A stretch of DNA of 64,000 bases from Maledivibacter halophilus (GTDB lineage Bacteria > Bacillota > Clostridia > Peptostreptococcales > Caminicellaceae). The translations under genes were made by a program, and so were the position numbers. The notes under the pieces were generated by a model. The model was given only the letters and a program-made list of their open reading frames with translations. It had not been told where the DNA came from and did no database searches. Where the stretch lies: the NCBI RefSeq assembly GCF_900167445.1, contig NZ_FUZT01000009.1:62001-126000 (forward strand), read 5' to 3'. Below are positions 53,233 to 61,794 of the stretch, piece by piece (the stretch's first letter is position 1; the number at the start of each line of letters is the position of its first letter).

Positions 53233-53262
53233 AGAAGGCTCATTATAAGAGTCTTCTTTTTT
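53233..53262 (+). terminator. attenuator terminator before aroF
   Basis: AGAAGGCTC (53233-53241) pairs with GAGTCTTCT (53249-53257), with one G-U pair, followed by six T. An alternative pairing, TAATGAG (53138-53144, inside the leader ORF) with CTCATTA (53239-53245), would break its 5' arm and may be the antiterminator. Confidence 0.78.
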
Positions 53263-53328
53263 ATTTTAAAAAATAAATAGATAATTCCAAATACTAATAT
53301 TATTTATCAAAAGAAGGGAGATTTTAAT

Positions 53329-54342
53329 ATGATGATTGTTATGAAATCCAATGTAGAAGAAAAAGAGGTTGAAAAAATTAAAAGAAAAATGGAGAGCTTA
53401 GGATGTGAAATTCATGAATCAATAGGGGCAAATTATCATTTGCTTGGACTTGTAGGAGATACAAGTAGAATTGACCCATCCCAGATACAGGCAAATAGAA
53501 ATGTTGAAAAATTAATATTTATACAAGAACCATATAAAAAAGCAAATAGATTATTTTGTCCTGAAGGGTCTGTAATAGAGGTAAGGGATAAAAAAATCGG
53601 TGGGAATAAATTTTCTGTAATAGCAGGACCTTGTTCAGTAGAAAGTGAAGAACAGATCATAAGTATTGCAGAGGATATTAAGGAAAGTGGAGCTTCCTTT
53701 TTAAGAGGTGGAGCATTCAAACCTAGAACTTCACCCTATAGCTTCCAGGGACTTAGAGAGGAAGGACTGGAGTTTTTAAAGGCAGCTAGGGAGAAAACAG
53801 GACTTCCAATAGTTACAGAGCTCATGTCACCGGATAAAATAGAACAATTTGTAGAGGATGTTGATGTAATTCAAATCGGTGCCAGAAATATGCAAAACTT
53901 TGATTTGTTAAAGGAAGTTGGTAAAACACAGAAGCCTGTATTATTAAAAAGAGGCATGTCTGCCACTATTGAAGAATTATTAATGGCTGCTGAATATATA
54001 ATGTCCGAGGGAAATGAAGAAGTTATTCTTTGTGAAAGAGGAATAAGGACCTTTGAAAAATATACAAGGAATACATTAGATCTTAGTGCAATACCAGTAA
54101 TAAAGAAAAAAAGTCATTTGCCTGTAATTGTAGACCCAAGTCATGCAGGAGGATTATGGTGGTTAGTTGAACCTATGGCTAAGGCAGCTTTAGCAGTTGG
54201 GGCAGATGGAATAATGGTAGAAGTTCACAATGATCCGGCAAATGCAAAATGTGACGGGCAGCAATCAATAAAACCCGAAAGATTTAAATCTTTAATGGAT
54301 ATATTAAAAAGAATGGCAGAAATAGAAAATAAAGAAATATAA
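53329..54342 (+). CDS. aroF: 3-deoxy-7-phosphoheptulonate (DAHP) synthase, AroF type I-beta
   Basis: The 337-residue protein has an N-terminal ferredoxin-like regulatory domain (residues 1-70) and a DAHP synthase barrel with FSVIAGPCSVESEEQI, GGAFKPRTSPYSFQG, VLLKRGMSATIEE and VDPSHAGG. It condenses phosphoenolpyruvate and erythrose 4-phosphate, the first step of the shikimate pathway. It starts the aro operon behind the aromatic leader peptide. RBS AAGGGAGA. Confidence 0.95.
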   Translation: MMIVMKSNVEEKEVEKIKRKMESLGCEIHESIGANYHLLGLVGDTSRIDPSQIQANRNVEKLIFIQEPYKKANRLFCPEGSVIEVRDKKIGGNKFSVIAGPCSVESEEQIISIAEDIKESGASFLRGGAFKPRTSPYSFQGLREEGLEFLKAAREKTGLPIVTELMSPDKIEQFVEDVDVIQIGARNMQNFDLLKEVGKTQKPVLLKRGMSATIEELLMAAEYIMSEGNEEVILCERGIRTFEKYTRNTLDLSAIPVIKKKSHLPVIVDPSHAGGLWWLVEPMAKAALAVGADGIMVEVHNDPANAKCDGQQSIKPERFKSLMDILKRMAEIENKEI

Positions 54343-54355
54343 TGGGGTGGTTGTA

Positions 54356-55204
54356 TTGAGTGAGATAGACTTTAATATTACTATAGTAGGATTGGGACTA
54401 ATTGGTGGCTCCTTTGCAATGGCCCTTAAAGAACTAAATATTAAAAATCTTTGGGCAGTTGATATAGATACAAATGTCATAAAGACTGCTGAAGATATGA
54501 GAATAATTGATAAAGGATATACTGACCCTGAAACTCCTTTGCAAAACTCTGATATAGTAATAATATGTTTATATCCCAATTTAACATTGGAGTTTATAAA
54601 AGAAAACATGGATAGCTTTAAATCGGGAGCAATTATAACTGATACAGCAGGTATAAAGGAAAGATTAATAAAAGAGGTTGATTTGGTTTTAAGAAAAGAC
54701 ATAGAATTTATTGGTGGTCATCCAATGGCTGGAAGAGAGTATAAAGGCTTTGAATTTGCATCAAAGGAAATTTTTAAAGGTGCCAATTATATAATAACTC
54801 CTACCAATAAAAATAGCAGGGGAAATATAGAAAAAATAGAATTACTTATAAGGAGAATTGGTTTTAAAAGAATAATTAAAATTACTCCCCAAAAGCATGA
54901 TGAGATTATAGCATATACAAGTCAGCTTCCCCATATAATGGCCACAGCCCTTATTAATAGTGATGAAGAATGCGATACAAATTCGTTTGTTGGAGGAAGC
55001 TTTAAAGATGCAACAAGGGTGGCTAGAATAAATTGTGATCTTTGGACCGAGCTATTGATTAATAATGGTGAAAATGTATTAGCTCAAATAGAGAGCTTTG
55101 AAAAAAGACTAGGTGATATAAAAAGGGCTATAATAGATAATGAAAGGGATGCTTTAAAAGCTCTATTTGAAAAGGGAAGTCTTAAAAGGGAGGAATTGAT
55201 TTAA
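54356..55204 (+). CDS. tyrA: prephenate dehydrogenase
   Basis: I use the TTG start with GGGGTGG upstream. The 282-residue protein has the NAD-binding motif IVGLGLIGGSFAMAL and prephenate dehydrogenase motifs GGHPMAGREYKGFEFA, TSQLPHIMATAL and GGSFKDATRVA. It converts prephenate to 4-hydroxyphenylpyruvate for tyrosine. It has no obvious C-terminal ACT domain. Confidence 0.94.
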   Translation: MSEIDFNITIVGLGLIGGSFAMALKELNIKNLWAVDIDTNVIKTAEDMRIIDKGYTDPETPLQNSDIVIICLYPNLTLEFIKENMDSFKSGAIITDTAGIKERLIKEVDLVLRKDIEFIGGHPMAGREYKGFEFASKEIFKGANYIITPTNKNSRGNIEKIELLIRRIGFKRIIKITPQKHDEIIAYTSQLPHIMATALINSDEECDTNSFVGGSFKDATRVARINCDLWTELLINNGENVLAQIESFEKRLGDIKRAIIDNERDALKALFEKGSLKREELI

Positions 55205-55207
55205 ATC

Positions 55208-56269
55208 ATGAAAATATTAGAGGTAAACCTTCCACAAAAAAAGTATTCTATATTAATAGAAAAGGGAATTTTAAATAATATAGGTAAAGAGATTAGAAAA
55301 ATATATAAAAATAAAAAAATAGCCATAATAACCGATTCAAATGTTGAAGGGTTATATGGCGAAAAAATAATTGAGATATTAAATAAATATGATTTTCAGA
55401 CTAAGACCATTGTAATAGAACCTGGAGAAAAAAGCAAATCTTTACATTCAGCTGAGGAAATCTATGAAGAATTATTGGACTTTGAAATAACAAGGGGAGA
55501 TATGATAATAGCCTTTGGTGGAGGAGTAGTTGGAGATTTAGCCGGTTTTGTGGCTTCTACATTGCTAAGGGGAATTCCATTTATACAGATACCTACATCT
55601 CTTTTAGCCCAGATAGATAGCAGTGTAGGTGGAAAGGTTGCAGTAAATTTACCCCGTGGGAAAAATCTCGTAGGCAGCTTTTATCATCCTGAGGCAGTAT
55701 TTATAGATCCGGATTTATTGAAAACTCTTGATAAAAGATTCTTATATGATGGGATGGCTGAGGTAATAAAATATGGATGTATAAGGGATAAAGAGTTGTT
55801 TGAAAGATTAATGACAATTGAAAACGAAGAGGAACTTTCTAATAATATGGAAGAAATAATATTAAAATGCTGTACTGTTAAAAGAGATATAGTTCAGAGG
55901 GATGAAAAGGATAATGGAGAAAGAATGCTTCTCAACTTTGGACACACAATAGGTCATGGAGTGGAAAAAAGCTTTGGATATAAAACATATACCCATGGAG
56001 AAGGGGTGGCCATAGGGATGTACAATATTACAAGGAGAAGTGTGGAAATGAACATAACAAAAGATAAAACATCTGATTTAATCAAAAGAATACTTATTAA
56101 ATATAATTTACCCTGTGAAATGCCTGATATAGAAAAGGAAGAAATTATAAATGCTGTTAAACTTGATAAGAAGAATAAAGGCGATAGAATGAATATAGTA
56201 CTGCTAAAGGAAATAGGTAATGCTTTCATAAAGAATATTGATAGAAAAGATGTAAAGCTGTATATTTGA
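55208..56269 (+). CDS. aroB: 3-dehydroquinate synthase
   Basis: The 353-residue enzyme has GGGVVGDLAGFVASTLLRGI, QIPTSLLAQIDSSVGGKVAVNLP, GMAEVIKYG and NFGHTIGHGVEKSFG, covering the NAD, zinc and substrate sites. It makes 3-dehydroquinate from DAHP, the second step. It lies 3 bp after tyrA. Confidence 0.96.
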   Translation: MKILEVNLPQKKYSILIEKGILNNIGKEIRKIYKNKKIAIITDSNVEGLYGEKIIEILNKYDFQTKTIVIEPGEKSKSLHSAEEIYEELLDFEITRGDMIIAFGGGVVGDLAGFVASTLLRGIPFIQIPTSLLAQIDSSVGGKVAVNLPRGKNLVGSFYHPEAVFIDPDLLKTLDKRFLYDGMAEVIKYGCIRDKELFERLMTIENEEELSNNMEEIILKCCTVKRDIVQRDEKDNGERMLLNFGHTIGHGVEKSFGYKTYTHGEGVAIGMYNITRRSVEMNITKDKTSDLIKRILIKYNLPCEMPDIEKEEIINAVKLDKKNKGDRMNIVLLKEIGNAFIKNIDRKDVKLYI

Positions 56270-56283
56270 AAGGGGATTGGTAT

Positions 56284-57585
56284 ATGAATACTGTTAAAAT
56301 CTATCCTAATGATCTCTTTGGAGAAATAAATATTCCTCCGTCAAAAAGCCTGAGTCATAGAGCCATAATATGTGGGGGACTAGCTGAAGGAGTAAGTAAT
56401 ATAGATAATTTGATATTTTCAGATGATATTAAAGCAACATTAAAGGGAATGAGGTCTCTAGGGACAAGGGTTCAGTGTATAGAAACACAGGCCCATAAAG
56501 AAACATATTGTGTTAAATTAGAAGGAAATGCTAATCTTAAGGTCCTAGATGAAAATATAGATTGTAAAGAATCCGGGTCAACCCTAAGATTTTTAATACC
56601 CTTTGCAGGGCTCACAGGTGATAAAATAACCTTCACCGGCAGAGGCAAACTTGTAGAAAGACCTTTAGACCCATATTATAGGATTTTCGATAAACAGAAT
56701 ATAAAGTATAAAAATGAAAAAGGTAAACTGCCGCTGGAAGTAATGGGAAGGCTTAAGCCTGGAACCTTTGAGATTGATGGCAATATAAGTTCACAGTTTA
56801 TAACGGGTCTTATGTTTGTGCTGCCATTACTTAATGGTGATTCCACCTTAAAGATAACAACTGAGCTAGAGTCCAAGGGATATGTTGATTTGACCTTGGA
56901 TATATTGAAAAAGTTTAATATAAAAATCGAAAATAATGATTATAAAGAGTTTAATATAAAGGGAAATCAGCAGTATAAAAGTGGATACTATAGAGTAGAG
57001 GGAGATTTTTCCCAGGCAGCTTTTTGGATAGTTGCTGGGATTTTAGGAAGAAATATTAAATGCAAGGATTTAAGAATAGATTCTCTTCAGGGAGATAAGG
57101 TTATATTGGATATAATTCAAAAAATGAATGGAAAAATTCAAATAGAAGAAGATTTAATTGAAGTAAATCAGTCAAGAACTAAGGGGATTGTAATAGATGC
57201 TTCAGAGTGTCCGGATTTAGTCCCAATACTTGCTGTTTTAGGTTCTGTGAGCAAAGGGACCACAAAGATAATTAATGCAGAAAGACTTAGAATAAAGGAA
57301 TCCGACAGATTAAAGGCAATATCTACTGAGCTGAATAAACTGGGAGCAGATGTAAAAGAACTAAAGGATGGGTTAATTATTGAGGGTAAAGAAGATTTAA
57401 GGGGTGGAGTAGTGGTAGATAGCTGGAATGATCATCGTATTGCCATGGCATTGGCAGTGGCTTCTATTAAATGTATTGACCCTATAATAATAACTGGCAG
57501 TAATGCAGTAAATAAATCCTATCCGAGTTTTTGGAGAGATTTTGCGGGACTAGGAGGTAAAATAGATGAGCGGTATTTGGGGTAA
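56284..57585 (+). CDS. aroA: 3-phosphoshikimate 1-carboxyvinyltransferase (EPSP synthase)
   Basis: I use the ATG with AAAGGGGA upstream; a TTG six codons earlier is unlikely. The 433-residue protein shows PPSKSLSHRAIICGGLAEG, CKESGSTLRFLIPFAGLTG, GNISSQFITGLMFVLPLL, RIKESDRLKAISTELNKLGA and DHRIAMALAVA. It forms 5-enolpyruvylshikimate 3-phosphate, the step inhibited by glyphosate. It overlaps aroC by 20 bp. Confidence 0.96.
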   Translation: MNTVKIYPNDLFGEINIPPSKSLSHRAIICGGLAEGVSNIDNLIFSDDIKATLKGMRSLGTRVQCIETQAHKETYCVKLEGNANLKVLDENIDCKESGSTLRFLIPFAGLTGDKITFTGRGKLVERPLDPYYRIFDKQNIKYKNEKGKLPLEVMGRLKPGTFEIDGNISSQFITGLMFVLPLLNGDSTLKITTELESKGYVDLTLDILKKFNIKIENNDYKEFNIKGNQQYKSGYYRVEGDFSQAAFWIVAGILGRNIKCKDLRIDSLQGDKVILDIIQKMNGKIQIEEDLIEVNQSRTKGIVIDASECPDLVPILAVLGSVSKGTTKIINAERLRIKESDRLKAISTELNKLGADVKELKDGLIIEGKEDLRGGVVVDSWNDHRIAMALAVASIKCIDPIIITGSNAVNKSYPSFWRDFAGLGGKIDERYLG

Positions 57586-58657
57586 AAATATAAAATTATC
57601 TATTTTTGGAGAATCCCATGGTAAAGCCATAGGAATAGTTATAGATGGTTTGCCATCGGGGATAAAGCTTGACCATGAATATATCAGTAAAGAAATGAAA
57701 AGAAGGGCTCCAGGAAGAAGTAAAACAGCAACTCCCAGAAAAGAAGGAGACAATTATGAAATTTTAAGTGGATATTTTAATGGAAGAACCACAGGAACCC
57801 CTCTATCGGCAGCTATATATAATACTAATCAGAGGTCCAGAGACTATGAAGCTACTAAATCTATAATGAGGCCGGGGCATGCAGATTATACAGGTCATGT
57901 CAGATATTCAGGCTTTAATGACTATAGAGGAGGAGGTCATTTTTCCGGAAGACTTACAGCTCCATTAGTATTTGCAGGGGCTATTGCAAAGCAGATTTTA
58001 TCTAATAAAAATATAGTAATAGGAAGTCATATAAAAAGTATAGGTGATATAGAGGATAGATCCTTTGATGGAGTGAATATTGAAGCTTCACTATTAAAGG
58101 AGCTTACAGGTAAAGAGTTTTCTGTAATTGACCCTGAAAAGGGAAAAGAAATGAAGGATTATATATTGAAAATAAAGGAAGAAAAGGATTCAGTGGGAGG
58201 GGTAATAGAGGCAGCGGTAGTAAATCTTCCAAGGGGTATCGGATCACCCTTTTTTGATTCTGTAGAAAGTAAACTTTCCCATTTGCTTTTTTCAATACCA
58301 GCGGTAAAGGGCGTAGAATTTGGAGCAGGCTTCGATATAACAAAAATGAAGGGAAGCAGTTCCAATGATGAGCTTTATATAAGGAAGGAAGAAATAAGTG
58401 CTTATTCCAATAATAACGGTGGAATAGTAGGAGGCATTACTAACGGGATGCCAATAATATTTAGAGTAGCTATAAAGCCAACTCCTTCTATAGGTAAGCT
58501 TCAAAGAACAGTTGATATAGAAAAAGGTATAAATACAGAGATAGAAATAGAAGGACGTCATGATCCATGTATAGTACCTAGGGCAGTGCCTGTAATTGAA
58601 GCAGTATGTGCCGTGGCATTAATTGATCTGATGATGGAAAAGGGTGGATTAATATGA
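57566..58657 (+). CDS. aroC: chorismate synthase
   Basis: The 363-residue protein has the three family signatures: GESHGKAIGIVIDGLPSG, MRPGHADYTGHVRYSGFNDYRGGGHFSGRLTA and GRHDPCIVPRAVPV. It uses reduced FMN. The ATG lies after AGGAGG inside the end of aroA. Confidence 0.97.
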   Translation: MSGIWGKNIKLSIFGESHGKAIGIVIDGLPSGIKLDHEYISKEMKRRAPGRSKTATPRKEGDNYEILSGYFNGRTTGTPLSAAIYNTNQRSRDYEATKSIMRPGHADYTGHVRYSGFNDYRGGGHFSGRLTAPLVFAGAIAKQILSNKNIVIGSHIKSIGDIEDRSFDGVNIEASLLKELTGKEFSVIDPEKGKEMKDYILKIKEEKDSVGGVIEAAVVNLPRGIGSPFFDSVESKLSHLLFSIPAVKGVEFGAGFDITKMKGSSSNDELYIRKEEISAYSNNNGGIVGGITNGMPIIFRVAIKPTPSIGKLQRTVDIEKGINTEIEIEGRHDPCIVPRAVPVIEAVCAVALIDLMMEKGGLI

Positions 58658-59814
58658 ATGAGCTAGAAAATCTAAGAAGAGAGATAGATAAAGTAGATAA
58701 AGAGATAGTGGCTTCATTTGAAAAGAGAATGGAAACTGTTTTAAAAATTGCAAAATATAAAGAGAAGAATAATATAGAAATTTTTAATCAAGCTAGAGAA
58801 ATAGAAGTTTTAAAAAAGAATATTTTAAGATTAAAAAATAAAAGATTTGAAAAATCCACTGAAAGGTTTTTAAATAAACTTATGGAAATAAGCCGAGATA
58901 TCCAAAAAGAACATTTAAGTGATGACAGGGGACGGTTCTTTGTCATGGAGAAACTTGACAAAGAACCGTCCCCTGTCAAACCGTCCCCTGTCAATATAAG
59001 AGTTGGATATCAAGGGGAGCCGGGATCCTTTAGTGAGGAAGCATTGACACAGTATTTTAAAGGCAATGTAAGTACACATAATGTAAGGGAATTTGAAGAT
59101 GTGTTTGAAGCCCTTAAAAAGGATAAAATAGATTATGGAGTGCTTCCAATAGAGAATTCTTCTACTGGAGGAATCTCTGAAGTATATGACCTTTTGAGAA
59201 AATATGGATTTTATATAATTGGAGAAAGATGTATAAAGGTGCAGCATAATTTAGCTGCAATGAAGAATACAAAATTCCATGAAATTCAAGAAGTATATTC
59301 CCATCCTCAAGCATTTAAGCAGTGTGGAGAGTTTTTTAAGGATTATCCTAATATAAGATTAATACCATATAAAAATACTGCAATAAGTGCTAAATATATT
59401 GGTAAGGAGCAATCGAGATCAAAGGCGGCAGTTTGTAGTGAAAAAGCAGCTCAGTTATATGATTTAGAAATAATTAGAGGAGATATAAATTGTAATAAAA
59501 GTAATTATACTAGATTTATTATAATTGGGAAAAATCTTACTATAGATAATGATTGTAATAAAATTAGTATAGTGACTACAACCTCCCATACTCCTGGGGC
59601 ACTATATAAGATTTTAGGATTTTTTGCTAAGAATAATTTAAATATGATGAAAATTGAATCCAGGCCAATCATAGGTAGGTCATGGGAATACTTCTTCTAT
59701 ATAGACTTTAGTGGAAATCTTAATAATAACTCAGTAAAACAATCTATTGAAGATATTGAAAAAAGCAGCAGTTATTTTCAGTTATTAGGTAATTATAAAG
59801 AACATAGCGTATAA
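58654..59814 (+). CDS. pheA: bifunctional chorismate mutase / prephenate dehydratase
   Basis: The 386-residue protein has an AroQ-type chorismate mutase (residues 1-85: LRREIDKVDKEIVASFEKRM), a linker, a prephenate dehydratase domain (VGYQGEPGSFSEEAL, YGVLPIENSSTGGISEVYDLL, SHPQAFKQC, NYTRFIIIG) and a C-terminal ACT domain for Phe feedback (TTTSHTPGALYKILGFFAKNNLNMMKIESRP). The linker at residues 90-113 (DRGRFFVMEKLDKEPSPVKP) is coded by an inserted inverted repeat. The ATG overlaps aroC by 4 bp. Confidence 0.95.
   Translation: MNELENLRREIDKVDKEIVASFEKRMETVLKIAKYKEKNNIEIFNQAREIEVLKKNILRLKNKRFEKSTERFLNKLMEISRDIQKEHLSDDRGRFFVMEKLDKEPSPVKPSPVNIRVGYQGEPGSFSEEALTQYFKGNVSTHNVREFEDVFEALKKDKIDYGVLPIENSSTGGISEVYDLLRKYGFYIIGERCIKVQHNLAAMKNTKFHEIQEVYSHPQAFKQCGEFFKDYPNIRLIPYKNTAISAKYIGKEQSRSKAAVCSEKAAQLYDLEIIRGDINCNKSNYTRFIIIGKNLTIDNDCNKISIVTTTSHTPGALYKILGFFAKNNLNMMKIESRPIIGRSWEYFFYIDFSGNLNNNSVKQSIEDIEKSSSYFQLLGNYKEHSV
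58923..58993. repeat. inverted repeat inserted in frame in pheA
   Basis: The 23-bp arm at 58923-58945 (beginning TGACAGGGGACGGTTC) is perfectly inverted at 58956-58978, around a 10-base spacer. A partial third copy, AACCGTCCCCTGTCA, follows at 58979-58993. The insert has higher G+C than its surroundings and lies exactly in the linker between the two enzyme domains, keeping the frame open. Confidence 0.85.
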
Positions 59815-59896
59815 TGGATAATTAATAATTGTAAGGGTCAAGTCTTTGGGGTCTAGTAAGAGACTTAGTGCTAATAAATATGATAGGTGGGATAGG

Positions 59897-60709
59897 ATGA
59901 GCAATTTATTTGGGCTTATAGGAGAAAAATTGAAGCACAGTTTTTCTCCTGCTATACATTCAATAATATTTAATGAGCTTAATATAGAAGGATATTATGA
60001 TTTGTTTGAGGTGAAAAGCCAGGATTTAAAGATGGCAATCTACGGATTAAAGGCTATAGGTGCTAGAGGAGTAAATGTAACTATACCCTATAAGGTTAAT
60101 ATTATGGAGTACTTAGATGATTTGTCTCATGAAGCTAAAAAAATAGGTGCTGTAAATACCATTTGCTTTAAAGAAAATAAAACAATAGGATATAATACCG
60201 ACTATTTTGGCTTTGGTATTATGTTGGATAAGTATGATATTGATATTAAAAACAAAGAAGCAGTTATTCTAGGGACGGGAGGAGCTTCTAAAGCTGTATT
60301 ACAGTATTTACTTGATAAAGGAATAAGGGATATTATTTTTGTAAGTAGAAATATAAGAAAAAGCAAGGAAAGACTTAAAAATTATAAAGTTATATCTTAT
60401 GATGACTTTAAAAAAATAAGTGATAAGGATATGATAATTAATTGTACACCATCTGGTATGTATCCAAAGGTGGAAAATTGTCCAGTAAGTAGAGATGATA
60501 TATCAAAATTTCAGGCAGCTGTTGACTTGATTTATAATCCAGTAGAAACATTATTTTTAAAACATGCTAAAGATCAGGGAATAAAATCAGTAAATGGTCT
60601 ATATATGCTTGTAGGGCAAGCTGTAAAGGCTCAGGAGCTTTGGAATGATATTGAAATTAGCAGTGAAGTGATTGAGAAAATATATGAGGAAATAAAAAAA
60701 TTAAGATAA
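59897..60709 (+). CDS. aroE: shikimate dehydrogenase
   Basis: I use the ATG with AGGTGGGATAGG upstream; an upstream ATG-like extension has no RBS. The 270-residue protein has GLIGEKLKHSFSPAIHS, GVNVTIPYKVNIMEYLDDLS, NTDYFGFG, LGTGGASKAVLQYL and NCTPSGMYP. It reduces 3-dehydroshikimate with NADPH. Confidence 0.95.
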   Translation: MSNLFGLIGEKLKHSFSPAIHSIIFNELNIEGYYDLFEVKSQDLKMAIYGLKAIGARGVNVTIPYKVNIMEYLDDLSHEAKKIGAVNTICFKENKTIGYNTDYFGFGIMLDKYDIDIKNKEAVILGTGGASKAVLQYLLDKGIRDIIFVSRNIRKSKERLKNYKVISYDDFKKISDKDMIINCTPSGMYPKVENCPVSRDDISKFQAAVDLIYNPVETLFLKHAKDQGIKSVNGLYMLVGQAVKAQELWNDIEISSEVIEKIYEEIKKLR

Positions 60710-60736
60710 ATTTAGTATACAGGGTGGTTATAAATC

Positions 60737-61243
60737 ATGAAGAATAGAGATGTTAACATAGTTCTCATAGGTATGCCTGGCTGTGGCAAAACAACCATAG
60801 GGAAGCTTATATCAAAAAAATTAGATATTGGTTTTTGTGATATTGACCATTATATTGAAGAAAAAGAAGGAAGAAGTATTCCAGATATATTTAAAGATAA
60901 TGGTGAGGAATATTTTAGAAGATTAGAGAGTAAAGCAGTAGAACAAATTAGTCAAAAGTCAGGATTTGTAATATCTACAGGTGGAGGAGTAATAAAATTT
61001 AACGAAAATATGGAATTGCTAAAAAAAAGTGGTATAATTATATTTATTAATAGAAAATTAGAAAATATAATATCAGATATAGAAACAGATGGACGGCCAC
61101 TATTAAAGGATGGAAAGGAAAAACTTCATAAGCTTTACAAGGAAAGAATTGATTTATATAAAAAATACTCAGATCATGAAGTGCTCAATGAGGGGAGTTT
61201 AGAAGCTGTAGTAGAAAAAATTATAAGAATTATTTCTAACTAA
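60737..61243 (+). CDS. aroK: shikimate kinase
   Basis: The 168-residue kinase has Walker A GMPGCGKTTIGKLISKKL, DIDHYIEEKEGRSIPDIFKDNGEEYFRRLE and STGGGVI, and the lid region DGRPLL. It phosphorylates shikimate. It lies 27 bp after aroE. Confidence 0.95.
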   Translation: MKNRDVNIVLIGMPGCGKTTIGKLISKKLDIGFCDIDHYIEEKEGRSIPDIFKDNGEEYFRRLESKAVEQISQKSGFVISTGGGVIKFNENMELLKKSGIIIFINRKLENIISDIETDGRPLLKDGKEKLHKLYKERIDLYKKYSDHEVLNEGSLEAVVEKIIRIISN

Positions 61244-61333
61244 GCTTTCTAAGGAATACCCTAATACTTAGAATTTGAAACTTATAACTGGCAGGAAGTC
61301 TTTAGACTACCTTGCCAAGAGGAGTTGAAGCCT

Positions 61334-61771
61334 TTGAAAATATTAATAATAAATGGGCCTAATATTAATCTTTTGGGAATAAGAGAAAAGCATATATATG
61401 GTAAAATTAACTATGAAGAAATGTGCAAATACCTTAAAGAGAAAGCGGAAAAATTAAAGCTTAATATAGATATTGTTCAAAGTAATATTGAAGGGGAATT
61501 AGTGGATCATATACAGGAGGCCTATGGCAAATATGATGGAATAATAATCAATCCAGCTGCTTATACCCATTATAGTATAGCTATACTAGATGCACTAAAG
61601 GCAGTTGATATTCCTTCGGTGGAAGTGCATATTAGCAATGTTAACTCAAGGGAGGAATTTAGAAAAAGATCTGTAACAGCTCCAGGATGCATTGGACAAA
61701 TATGTGGTTTTGGTATATATGGTTATGTTATGGCTATGATGGGATTGATTAATGATTTAAAACAGGAATGA
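61334..61771 (+). CDS. aroQ: 3-dehydroquinate dehydratase, type II
   Basis: I use the TTG start with AGAGGAG 7-8 bases upstream; a TTG 9 bases earlier is too close to the RBS. The 145-residue protein has ILIINGPNINLLGIREKHIYG, IIINPAAYTHYSIAILDAL, VEVHISNVNSREEFRKRSV and CIGQICGFG. It makes 3-dehydroshikimate. A hairpin at 61291-61317 precedes it. Confidence 0.95.
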   Translation: MKILIINGPNINLLGIREKHIYGKINYEEMCKYLKEKAEKLKLNIDIVQSNIEGELVDHIQEAYGKYDGIIINPAAYTHYSIAILDALKAVDIPSVEVHISNVNSREEFRKRSVTAPGCIGQICGFGIYGYVMAMMGLINDLKQE

Positions 61772-61794
61772 ATTTTAAATAAGGAGATTTTAAT

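Noticed and set aside
52736-53328. T-box leader before aroF
   Set aside because: I could not find the conserved T-box sequence (TGGNACCGCG type) or the typical stem I arrangement; the leader ORF explains the region better.
58104-59247. Minus-strand ORFs opposite aroC and pheA
   Set aside because: They are antisense shadows; the plus-strand genes have full family signatures.
59815-59896. N-terminal extension of aroE from an upstream ATG
   Set aside because: The extra residues do not fit the family and the inner ATG has a clear RBS.
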